Below are positions 1 through 6,760 of a DNA stretch of 23,185 bases, piece by piece. The notes below the pieces were generated by a model. It did not search any database. It was not told the origin of the DNA and saw only the letters and a program-made list of their open reading frames with translations. Each line of letters begins with the position of its first letter. Within the stretch, counting starts at the first letter, position 1. The translations under genes and the position numbers were made by a program. Source of the stretch: Clostridia bacterium (GTDB taxonomy: Bacteria; Bacillota_A; Clostridia; Oscillospirales; Acutalibacteraceae); contig RZYX01000025.1 of NCBI GenBank assembly GCA_009930155.1, forward strand, positions 1 to 23,185, in the 5' to 3' direction.

Positions 1-1
1 C

Positions 2-46
2 AATGATAACTGTGGATGTGGTTGCGGCAATAACTGCGGCTGCTAA
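2..46 (+). CDS. 3' end of a gene with a Cys-rich C-terminus (partial)
   Basis: The first bases read in one frame as NDNCGCGCGNNCGC followed by TAA at 44-46. Only 14 residues are inside the window, so the family cannot be named. Six of the 14 residues are Cys, in CGC repeats separated by Gly and Asn. Such tails can bind metal or cross-link, as in some spore-coat proteins and small metal-binding proteins, but that is inference. A strong terminator begins 22 nt after the stop codon, which supports this being a real gene end on the plus strand. The rest of the gene lies to the left of the window. Confidence 0.6.
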   Translation, partial: NDNCGCGCGNNCGC

Positions 47-67
47 TCTAGCAAAACCGAACTTACG

Positions 68-105
68 GAGAGTCTGCGGAGAAATCCGCAGGCTTTCTTC
101 TTTTT
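68..105 (+). terminator. Rho-independent terminator after the Cys-rich gene
   Basis: A stem with arms at 68-80 and 85-97 (core GTCTGCGGA / TCCGCAGGC) closes on a GAAA tetraloop at 81-84 and is followed by a T-rich run at 98-105. Confidence 0.9.
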
Positions 106-290
106 ATAATATTTTATAAATATTTTATAAAATTTTTAAAATTAAAATAATATTTATTCTTATCTTTAGTTTAACCAATATATAAAACAAAATTTTATAT
201 ATCTTAAACAAGTTTTATGCTATGCCTTTAGGTATTATTTTTTTGTCAATTATTTATCAAGTAAAATGCTCAAAAGAATCACAAAACATG
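106..290. other. AT-rich intergenic stretch without recognisable genes
   Basis: Together with the terminator and the apbE promoter this belongs to a 319-nt gene-free gap (47-365). The stretch is extremely AT-rich and includes near-identical copies of ATATTTTATAA around 109-131. I see no ORF with a ribosome site and no known riboswitch core. It may simply be an A/T-rich upstream region of the apbE promoter. Confidence 0.5.
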
Positions 291-319
291 TTGAAAAATC
301 TCATAAAATCGTTTAGAAT
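291..319 (+). promoter_or_regulatory. Sigma-A-type promoter for apbE
   Basis: TTGAAA at 291-296 and TAGAAT at 314-319 are separated by 17 nt, close to the consensus for the housekeeping sigma factor. The predicted transcript would begin near 326 and carry a leader of about 40 nt. A second TATAAT at 339-344 has no good -35 partner. Confidence 0.6.
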
Positions 320-365
320 GTTCTATGGATTATTATATTATAATGTTTTTAGGAGTTGACATGAT

Positions 366-1406
366 TTGAAATTGGATAAGAAATCAACCCTTATAAAATC
401 ATTCGGCTTTTTAACTAGCTTTTGCTTAATCATTTTATTTTTTTGTGGTTGCAACAAAGAAATAACACCTTATAAAACCACAACCCTTGCTATGGGCACT
501 GTCATTTCACAATCAATTTACGGTGAGAACGCACAGGAAATTTCAAAAAAAATTACTAGTGAAATTGAAAATCTTGAGAATTCAAACCTCTCTTGGCGTA
601 TAGATGGCTCTGATATTAACCGTGTTAACTCTAATGCAGGCAATTTTGTTAAAGTTGATAGCTATACTGCTGATTGGATTAAAAAATGTCTGGATGTTTC
701 AAAAAACTGCGGTGGAGTTTTTGATATTTCTATTGGCAATTTAACAGGGCTTTGGAACATCGGAAGCGACGATGCACGCCTTCCATCCAAGCAGGAAATT
801 GAAAGTGCTATTAAAACTATTGATTACACTGCAATTTCAATTTCTGGAAGCAAAGTCAAATGTGCCCCAAACCAAAAAATTGACCTTGGCGCTATAGGAA
901 AAGGTGCTGCATGCGACCGTGTTTCAGAAATACTTGATAAAGCAGGCTCTAACAGTGCTATTATTTCTGTTGGCGGAAGCATTCTTTTATACGGTCAAAA
1001 CCCAAATGCGGACAAGTGGTCTGTTGGAATCCGTAATCCCCGTGGTGAAGCAAACGAATATATGGCTATTTTAAATCTTGATGAATGTTGCGTTTCCACC
1101 TCTGGTGATTATGAGCGTGTTTTTGAACAAGACGGTGTTTCTTATCATCATATTTTGGACCCAAGGACAGGCTATCCATCCAAAAATGATATTATAAGTG
1201 TAACTGTTGTTTGTGACTCTGGGGTTTTAAGTGACGCTCTTTCTACCGCTTGTTTTATACTAGGATATAAAGACAGCATTGATCTACTTAAAACCTATAA
1301 CGCACAGGCTGTGTTTATTGACAAGGACTTTAAAGTTTATGTAACAAGTGATTTACAAAACAATCTCACCATAACCAATGATACTTATAAGATTGTGAAA
1401 GGATAA
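366..1406 (+). CDS. apbE: FAD:protein FMN transferase, lipoprotein (ApbE)
   Basis: ApbE cleaves FAD and transfers FMN through a phosphoester bond to Thr/Ser of target proteins; the known Rnf targets are RnfG and RnfD, encoded from 3873 to 5431. Residues 1-29 form a lipoprotein signal: basic start, hydrophobic stretch 13-27 and Cys29 in FFCGC, so the enzyme should sit on the outer face of the membrane. Family motifs are DLGAIGKGAACDR, a SVGGS loop, and H262-x2-D265-P-R-T268-G, which lies in the Mg2+/FAD site. At 346 aa the length is normal. The start is TTG at 366, because no in-frame ATG occurs before residue 43; AGGAG at 351-355 is 10 nt upstream. An out-of-frame ATG at 361 opens a two-codon ORF overlapping this start. 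The next gene begins 4 nt after the stop. Confidence 0.95.
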   Translation: MKLDKKSTLIKSFGFLTSFCLIILFFCGCNKEITPYKTTTLAMGTVISQSIYGENAQEISKKITSEIENLENSNLSWRIDGSDINRVNSNAGNFVKVDSYTADWIKKCLDVSKNCGGVFDISIGNLTGLWNIGSDDARLPSKQEIESAIKTIDYTAISISGSKVKCAPNQKIDLGAIGKGAACDRVSEILDKAGSNSAIISVGGSILLYGQNPNADKWSVGIRNPRGEANEYMAILNLDECCVSTSGDYERVFEQDGVSYHHILDPRTGYPSKNDIISVTVVCDSGVLSDALSTACFILGYKDSIDLLKTYNAQAVFIDKDFKVYVTSDLQNNLTITNDTYKIVKG

Positions 1407-1410
1407 AGAT

Positions 1411-1803
1411 ATGCAAGTATTTAAAACCTTTTTTAAAAAAGCTGACATAATACTTGTTGTTTCCATTGCCATAATTTGCTTGATTTTATTCTTGCCTAAT
1501 TTTTTTGCTAAAAACTCTTCTCCTGTTGCAGTTGTATATAAGAATGGAAAAGAAATACAACGCATAAAATTAAACAGTGTTTTGGAAAGCTATGAATTAG
1601 ACTTAGATACACAGCCCTCAGTGATTTTACTGGTTGAAAAAGGTAGAATATGTTACAAGTCATCCGAGTGCCATGATAAGCTCTGCGTTAAATGTGGCTG
1701 GCTTACCAAAGCTGGGGATACTGCTGCTTGTTTGCCCTCTAAAACTCTTATAGTAATTGAAGGTATATCAGATACAAATGAGCCAGACATTATCAGTTAT
1801 TAG
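1411..1803 (+). CDS. Membrane-anchored NusG domain II protein
   Basis: This 130-residue protein has one N-terminal membrane segment (about residues 11-31) followed by a stand-alone domain of the NusG domain II family. The signature is SSECHDKLCVKCGW followed by ACLP, the Cys-containing pattern typical of clostridial members. It is not the transcription factor NusG, which is soluble and has an NGN domain. The membrane anchor and the Cys pairs suggest a redox or assembly role outside the cytoplasm, but the function is not established. It lies between apbE (4 nt gap) and the Gx-family gene (17 nt gap), so the three are probably co-transcribed. This trio beside rnf genes recurs in Clostridia, which suggests a link with flavin or electron transport. 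Confidence 0.85.
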   Translation: MQVFKTFFKKADIILVVSIAIICLILFLPNFFAKNSSPVAVVYKNGKEIQRIKLNSVLESYELDLDTQPSVILLVEKGRICYKSSECHDKLCVKCGWLTKAGDTAACLPSKTLIVIEGISDTNEPDIISY

Positions 1804-1820
1804 GATAGGATAAAATTTTT

Positions 1821-2378
1821 ATGAGTTATAAGAAGTCAAAAGTTAATATAAGCAAAAGCACTAGTCGTATTGCTCTGCTTGGAATTTTGGGTGCGCAGGC
1901 GCTCGTTTTATCATTCTTAGAAAACTTTATTCCACCTATAGTCGGGCTTCCTCCTGGTGCAAAGCTTGGTCTTTCAAACATCGTTACAATGTTTACTGCA
2001 TCCGCAATGGGATTTTCCAGTGCAATATATATAACAATCATCAAAGCTCTTTTTGTTGGCGCTACTCGTGGTGCTACTGCATTTTTTATGAGTATTGCCG
2101 GCGGTCTTTTAAGCACTATTGTTATGAGCCTTATGCTTCGTATTAAAAGTCGCCCTTTTGGAATCCTCGGCATTGCAGTTGCATCTGCTGTTGCTCACAA
2201 TTTAGGTCAGCTTATTGTTGCCACCATAATTTCTGGCACAGCTATGTTTGTAATCTATGCCCCCCTTTTACTTTTATTTGCACTTGTATCAGGTTGTATC
2301 ACGGGCTGTATTTTAAAAGTTCTTATGCCCGTACTTGAAAAACAAACCCAGCTTTTCAAACAAATGGGCAGCAAATAG
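1821..2378 (+). CDS. Gx transporter family membrane protein
   Basis: This 185-residue integral membrane protein has about five hydrophobic segments and the family's N-terminal signature, a bulky start followed by LENFIPPIVGLPPGAKLGLSN. It belongs to the family historically labelled heptaprenyl diphosphate synthase component I (HepS-like, Hpre_diP_synt_I), now usually called Gx transporter. It resembles small substrate-binding (S) membrane proteins such as those of ECF transporters; its substrate is not known. The old enzymatic name should not be taken literally, since no prenyl synthase catalytic motif is visible. It is the third gene of the apbE cluster and is followed by a 145-nt gap before rnfC. 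Confidence 0.85.
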   Translation: MSYKKSKVNISKSTSRIALLGILGAQALVLSFLENFIPPIVGLPPGAKLGLSNIVTMFTASAMGFSSAIYITIIKALFVGATRGATAFFMSIAGGLLSTIVMSLMLRIKSRPFGILGIAVASAVAHNLGQLIVATIISGTAMFVIYAPLLLLFALVSGCITGCILKVLMPVLEKQTQLFKQMGSK

Positions 2379-2408
2379 ACTCTATCTTTACTTTAGGTTA
2401 ATCTGCAA

Positions 2409-2454
2409 TAAAATTCATTATAATAAAGCACCCATTTTACTATTATGAATTTTA
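2409..2454. repeat. AT-rich imperfect inverted repeat between the apbE cluster and rnfC
   Basis: Arms TAAAATTCATTATAATAAA and its near complement ending ATGAATTTTA can pair over about 17 of 19 positions with a short loop around GCACCC. It has little GC and no clean T-run, so it is at best a weak terminator or processing hairpin separating the apbE trio from rnfC. Confidence 0.4.
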
Positions 2455-2523
2455 ATGTTATTAATATTTTTTAAAAAATCAGGACTAAGCAAAAATTATA
2501 TAAGTCCCTAAGGAGTTGAATTA

Positions 2524-3876
2524 ATGGTAGGCGAAAAATTTGAAGGTGTGCTCAAACCAGTTGCTAATGGACATGGTGGTGTTTATACTTCTCATAACAA
2601 AAACACAGCAAATCTAGAAATTATACGTATGCCAGCTCCAGATCAGGTTATTCTACCTATGCAGCAGCACATCGGTGCTCCTTGCATTCCTGTTGTAAAG
2701 GTTGGTGATATTGTAAGCATTGGTCAACTTATCGGTGATTCCGACAAGTTTGTCAGTGCCCCAATTCACGCTACCATCTCAGGCAAAGTAACCTCTATCG
2801 GAGTTGCAAAAGTAGCAAATGGCTCAATGATTCCTTCTGTTAAAATCGAGTCAGACGGAGAAATGCGTCTATTTGAAGGTCTTGAAGCACCAAAGGTAAA
2901 CAGCAGAGAAGACTTTGTTAAAGCTATAAGGGCTTCGGGGCTTGTAGGCCTTGGCGGTGCTGGATTCCCAACACATGTTAAACTTGGCTTTAAACCAGAC
3001 AGTGGAGTTGACACTCTTATAATAAATGCCGCTGAATGTGAGCCCTTTATTACAGTTGACCACAGAGAGTGCATCGACAATTCATGGGATGTTCTTTCGG
3101 GAGTGTATACCCTTAAAGAAATTCTAGGATTTAAAAAAGTATATATAGCGATTGAAGACAATAAAAGTGATGCATTTTTAGCTCTTCAAAAAATTGCAAA
3201 CGACAGTGCTGATTTTGACAACAGCGTTGAACTTATGGTTCTTAAATCACGCTACCCACAGGGTGCTGAAAAGGTTTTAATCCAGTCAGTTACGGGCAAA
3301 TGTGTTCCACCCGGAAAACTCCCAACTGATGTTGGTGTTGTTGTTATGAATGTTGCCAGTGCTGCATTTATTGGCAGATACCTCAAAAATGGCAAGCCAC
3401 TAGTTAGCCGTTCACTCACTGTTGATGGCTCTGCTATTGCAAACCCTAAAAACATTCGTGTTCCAATCGGAACTGAAATCAGCAAGATAATTGAGTTTTG
3501 TGGTGGATTTAAATCTGAGCCATTCAAAATTATTAGCGGCGGCCCAATGATGGGTATGGCACTTGCCGACACTAATGTTCCTTTGCTTAAAAACAATAAT
3601 GCTGTTCTTGCATTTGCTGAAGATTCATTTAAGCTTAAGACAGAGCGAGATTGCATTCGCTGTGGCCGTTGTGCTGATGTTTGTGCAATGAATCTTGTTC
3701 CAACAAAAATCAAGAATTATGCTCAGCTTGAGAATGCAGAGCAACTTTTAAAAGCTGGCACTATGGTATGTATGGAATGTGGAAGCTGCTCGTATGCTTG
3801 CCCTTCAGGCATCCCGCTTGTCCAGTATATGCGTCTTGGAAAATCAATAATCAGGGAAGCAGGTGAACAAAAATGA
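2524..3876 (+). CDS. rnfC: Rnf complex subunit RnfC (NADH/FMN and Fe-S subunit)
   Basis: RnfC is the peripheral subunit of the ferredoxin:NAD+ oxidoreductase (Rnf) and carries the NAD(H) and FMN site. The sequence has the N-terminal barrel-like domain, a flavin/NADH region with GLVGLGGAGFPTHVK and NAAECEPF (about residues 140-180), and a C-terminal ferredoxin domain with two [4Fe-4S] motifs: Cys377/380/383/387 and Cys416/419/422/426. At 450 aa it is the compact clostridial form, without the long C-terminal extension of many proteobacterial RnfC proteins. AAGGAG precedes ATG 2524. Its stop codon overlaps the rnfD start (ATGA, 3873-3876), indicating translational coupling. It is the first gene of a six-gene operon. 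Confidence 0.97.
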   Translation: MVGEKFEGVLKPVANGHGGVYTSHNKNTANLEIIRMPAPDQVILPMQQHIGAPCIPVVKVGDIVSIGQLIGDSDKFVSAPIHATISGKVTSIGVAKVANGSMIPSVKIESDGEMRLFEGLEAPKVNSREDFVKAIRASGLVGLGGAGFPTHVKLGFKPDSGVDTLIINAAECEPFITVDHRECIDNSWDVLSGVYTLKEILGFKKVYIAIEDNKSDAFLALQKIANDSADFDNSVELMVLKSRYPQGAEKVLIQSVTGKCVPPGKLPTDVGVVVMNVASAAFIGRYLKNGKPLVSRSLTVDGSAIANPKNIRVPIGTEISKIIEFCGGFKSEPFKIISGGPMMGMALADTNVPLLKNNNAVLAFAEDSFKLKTERDCIRCGRCADVCAMNLVPTKIKNYAQLENAEQLLKAGTMVCMECGSCSYACPSGIPLVQYMRLGKSIIREAGEQK

Positions 3877-4865
3877 GTGATAAAAGAAAACTTACCGTTA
3901 GTGCATCTCCTCATGTGCGTTCACTTGACACGACTTCCGGCATTATGCTTGATGTTATAATTGCACTTATCCCTGCTCTTGTTGCTTCTGTTTTCATTTT
4001 TGGTACTCGTGCACTTGTAGTTACCGCTGTAGCCGTTGTGTCTTGCGTACTCGCTGAGTATGTCTCACGCAAGGTTATGAAAAGGAAAAATACAATAGGC
4101 GACCTTAGCGCTGTTGTTACTGGTATTTTACTTGCATATAACCTTCCTTCAACTATTCCGATATGGATTGTTGTTTTTGGTTCTATAGTTGCCATAGTTG
4201 TTATAAAGCAGATGTTTGGTGGCATTGGTCAAAACTTTGTTAACCCAGCTCTTGCAGCAAGAATTATACTTATGTCTTCCTTCCCTGGTAAAATGTCAGG
4301 TGCGGCATACACAAATCCAATTGTTGATAACATTACAATCACATCAGCCTCTCCACTGGCTATAATTGCAAGTGGTAAATTTGAAGCTCTCCCAAATCTT
4401 AGGGAAATGTTCCTTGGACTAACCAGTGGTTGCCTTGGCGAGGTTTCTGCCGCAGCTCTTCTTGTTGGCGGAATTTATCTTGTTATACGCAAGGTTATAT
4501 CCCCTATTATTCCAAGTGTTTACATAGGAACTGTTGCAATATTTATGCTTATTGCTTTCAAGGGTGACTTTAATATGGTTGCTTATGAGCTTCTCGGCGG
4601 TGGTTTGATGCTGGGTGCTATTTTTATGGCTACTGACTACACAACCTCACCAATTACTTTTAAAGGTAAAATTATCTATGCTCTCGGTTGCGGTCTTATC
4701 ACCTGTGTTATTAGATTATTTGGTAGCTTGCCAGAAGGCGTATCATTCTCAATAATTTTAATGAACATCTTTGTTCCGCATATTGAAAATCTTACAGCTC
4801 CAAAGCCATTTGGCACGCCAAAGAAACCTAAGAAGAAAGATAAAGAGGAGGTGTCTAAGGCATGA
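3873..4865 (+). CDS. rnfD: Rnf complex subunit RnfD
   Basis: RnfD is a polytopic membrane subunit related to NqrB that normally carries FMN bound covalently to a Thr placed by ApbE. The protein has 330 residues, multiple hydrophobic segments, and the family hallmarks FGGIGQNFVNPALAARI and ATDYTTSPITFKGK. In the flavinylation region the sequence reads ITSASPL, with Ser160 (codon TCT at 4350-4352) where relatives usually have Thr in a SATPL-type motif. The C-terminus is a short Lys/Pro-rich cytoplasmic-type tail. The gene overlaps rnfC by 4 nt and rnfG by 4 nt. The only ribosome-site match (AGGTGA) is modest, so translation probably depends on coupling to rnfC. Confidence 0.96.
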   Translation: MSDKRKLTVSASPHVRSLDTTSGIMLDVIIALIPALVASVFIFGTRALVVTAVAVVSCVLAEYVSRKVMKRKNTIGDLSAVVTGILLAYNLPSTIPIWIVVFGSIVAIVVIKQMFGGIGQNFVNPALAARIILMSSFPGKMSGAAYTNPIVDNITITSASPLAIIASGKFEALPNLREMFLGLTSGCLGEVSAAALLVGGIYLVIRKVISPIIPSVYIGTVAIFMLIAFKGDFNMVAYELLGGGLMLGAIFMATDYTTSPITFKGKIIYALGCGLITCVIRLFGSLPEGVSFSIILMNIFVPHIENLTAPKPFGTPKKPKKKDKEEVSKA

Positions 4866-5431
4866 AAAAAATGACTGCTAAAGATATTCTTGTCCCAACC
4901 ATTTCCCTTTTCATCATTAGCCTTGTTGCAACAATTCTTCTTGCTTTAGTAAATGGTTTTACTGCTCCAAAGATTGATGCACTTGCAATCGAAAATGCTG
5001 CCTCATCTAGAAAAACTGTTCTTCCTATTGCTTCTGATTTTAAAGAAATAAAGAAAGATAACTTTACTTATTATGAAGGTACAGATAAAGACGATAATGT
5101 TGTTGGCTATATCTTTATAACTGATTGCACAAGCAAAGGTTACGGCGGTGTTGTTACCGTTATGACTGGTGTTGATAAAGACGGTAAGGTTACAGGCATT
5201 GAACTCCTTACGCTTAATGAGACTCCTGGACTTGGCATGAACGCCAAAAAAGATTGGTTTAAAGATCAATTCAAAGGCATGTCTGGTGTTATTGGCGTAT
5301 CAAAAACCAATAAAACAGACACTGATATTCAGGCTCTTACAAGTGCCACAATCACCTCTAAAGCTGTTACAAGTGCCGTAAATGTTGCTTTGGAACTTTA
5401 TTCAGAGATAGGAGGCGGAACTAATGGCTGA
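4862..5431 (+). CDS. rnfG: Rnf complex subunit RnfG (covalent FMN subunit)
   Basis: RnfG is the membrane-anchored FMN-binding subunit that relays electrons on the outer side of the membrane. Residues about 10-32 form a single transmembrane anchor, followed by an FMN_bind domain. The ApbE target motif is LTSATITSKAVT, in which Thr163 (ACA at 5348-5350) is the expected FMN acceptor. The GGVVTVMTGVDKDGKVTGIELL and ETPGLG elements are also typical. At 189 aa the length is normal. AGAGGAGG precedes the start, which overlaps the end of rnfD by 4 nt; the 3' end overlaps rnfE by 8 nt. Confidence 0.96.
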   Translation: MKKMTAKDILVPTISLFIISLVATILLALVNGFTAPKIDALAIENAASSRKTVLPIASDFKEIKKDNFTYYEGTDKDDNVVGYIFITDCTSKGYGGVVTVMTGVDKDGKVTGIELLTLNETPGLGMNAKKDWFKDQFKGMSGVIGVSKTNKTDTDIQALTSATITSKAVTSAVNVALELYSEIGGGTNG

Positions 5432-6155
5432 GAAAAAATCTCTTGGTAAAGAACTTACAAAAGGCTTTATCACCGAAAATCCCGTTCTTCGCCTTGTTCT
5501 TGGTACTTGTCCAACCCTAGCCGTTTCAACCTCTGTTGAAAATGCTTTGGGAATGGGTATTGCCGCAACAATTGTTCTTATTTGTTCAAATGTAGCTATT
5601 TCTGCTCTTCGTAAGGTTATACCTTCTAAAGTTAGAATTCCTTGCTTTGTTGTTGTTATCGCTGCTTTTGTTACCTTGGTTCAAATGTTTGTTAAAGCTT
5701 TTGCTCCAGCACTTGACGAATCGCTAGGTATCTTTCTTCCACTTATCGTTGTTAACTGCATAATCCTTGGCAGAGCAGAAGCATTTGCAAGTAAAAACGG
5801 TGTTATTCCATCTGCTATTGACGGTCTTGGAATGGGTATCGGATTTACTATGGCTCTTTCTCTTATGGCTGCTATCCGTGAGTTCTTTGGTGCTGGCGCT
5901 CTTACTGTAAAGATTTTGGGCAAAGGATTTTCTATTGATATCACTGAGCAACTTGCTTCTATTGGTCTTGAGCCGATTCTTATATTCATCCTCGCTCCAG
6001 GCGGTTTCTTCGTTTTTGGTATACTTATTGCTATTGCAAACAAGCTTGCTGAAAAGAAAGGTAAGCCAAAAGCTGAGCTTAATGAGTGTGAAGGTTGCCC
6101 AATGGCAGCTGCTTGCTCTATTAAAGCAAATGTAGAGGAGGAATCTTCCAAATGA
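5424..6155 (+). CDS. rnfE: Rnf complex subunit RnfE, with a Cys-containing C-terminal tail
   Basis: RnfE and RnfA are homologous membrane proteins with inverted topology that together hold a membrane-embedded Fe-S cluster. The conserved ligands are visible as Cys29 in LGTCPTLAV and Cys112 in VVNCIILGRAEAF. About six hydrophobic segments follow the family pattern. The 243-residue protein ends in a hydrophilic tail from about residue 210 that includes Cys222-x2-Cys225-x5-Cys231, a motif not needed for the intramembrane cluster. A strong AGGAGG site precedes ATG 5424. The gene overlaps rnfG by 8 nt and rnfA by 4 nt. Confidence 0.96.
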   Translation: MAEKKSLGKELTKGFITENPVLRLVLGTCPTLAVSTSVENALGMGIAATIVLICSNVAISALRKVIPSKVRIPCFVVVIAAFVTLVQMFVKAFAPALDESLGIFLPLIVVNCIILGRAEAFASKNGVIPSAIDGLGMGIGFTMALSLMAAIREFFGAGALTVKILGKGFSIDITEQLASIGLEPILIFILAPGGFFVFGILIAIANKLAEKKGKPKAELNECEGCPMAAACSIKANVEEESSK

Positions 6156-6742
6156 AAATGTTTTTAACAATACTTCTTACAGCTATTCTTACTGACAACT
6201 TTGTTCTTTCAAAGTTCCTTGGTATTTGTCCTTTCCTCGGAGTTTCTAAAAAGCTTGAAACTGCCGCAGGCATGAGTGCTGCTGTTATCTTTGTTATGAT
6301 TCTTTCCGCAGCAGTTACATGGCCTATCAATCAATTTTTACTTGTTAAGTATGATTTAACTTATCTTCAAACAATTGTATTTATTCTTGTTATTGCAGCT
6401 CTAGTTCAGCTCGTTGAAATAATTCTCAAAAAATATATGCCACCACTTTATAATTCACTTGGCATCTATCTTCCTTTGATTACAACAAACTGTGCTGTTC
6501 TTGGTGTTGTTGTTCTTAACATTGACAATAACTTTACCTTTGGTCAGTCCATTGTCAATTCACTTGGAGCAGGCCTTGGATTTATGCTTGCTATGATTAT
6601 GTTCGCTGGTGTCCGTGAGAGAATGGAATCAAGCGATATTCCAAAATCTCTCAAAGGACTTCCTATTACACTCGTCGCCGCATCACTTGTAGCTGTTTCT
6701 TTCCTTGGCTTTACTGGTGTTGTTGACGGAATCTTTGCTTAA
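6152..6742 (+). CDS. rnfA: Rnf complex subunit RnfA
   Basis: RnfA is the partner of RnfE in the membrane core. The two Fe-S ligands are Cys26 in FLGICPFLGV and Cys114 in ITTNCAVLGV, matching the symmetric positions in RnfE. The 196-residue length and six hydrophobic segments are standard. The C-terminal part carries MFAGVRERMESSDIPKSLKG, typical of RnfA. AGAGGAGGAA at 6133-6142 lies upstream of ATG 6152, which overlaps the rnfE stop by 4 nt. rnfB follows after an 18-nt gap. Confidence 0.97.
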   Translation: MKMFLTILLTAILTDNFVLSKFLGICPFLGVSKKLETAAGMSAAVIFVMILSAAVTWPINQFLLVKYDLTYLQTIVFILVIAALVQLVEIILKKYMPPLYNSLGIYLPLITTNCAVLGVVVLNIDNNFTFGQSIVNSLGAGLGFMLAMIMFAGVRERMESSDIPKSLKGLPITLVAASLVAVSFLGFTGVVDGIFA

Positions 6743-6760
6743 GAAAGGCGGAAACTTAAT

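Noticed and set aside
2379..2523. Possible FMN riboswitch before rnfC
   Set aside because: The flavin link made this worth checking, but the conserved FMN-riboswitch core elements are not present.
3252..3713. 153-residue minus-strand ORF inside rnfC
   Set aside because: It is antisense to the conserved RnfC core and ferredoxin region, with no supporting signals.
5681..6170. Two overlapping minus-strand ORFs (156 and 148 residues) opposite rnfE
   Set aside because: Both are shadows of rnfE; no ribosome site or recognisable domain.
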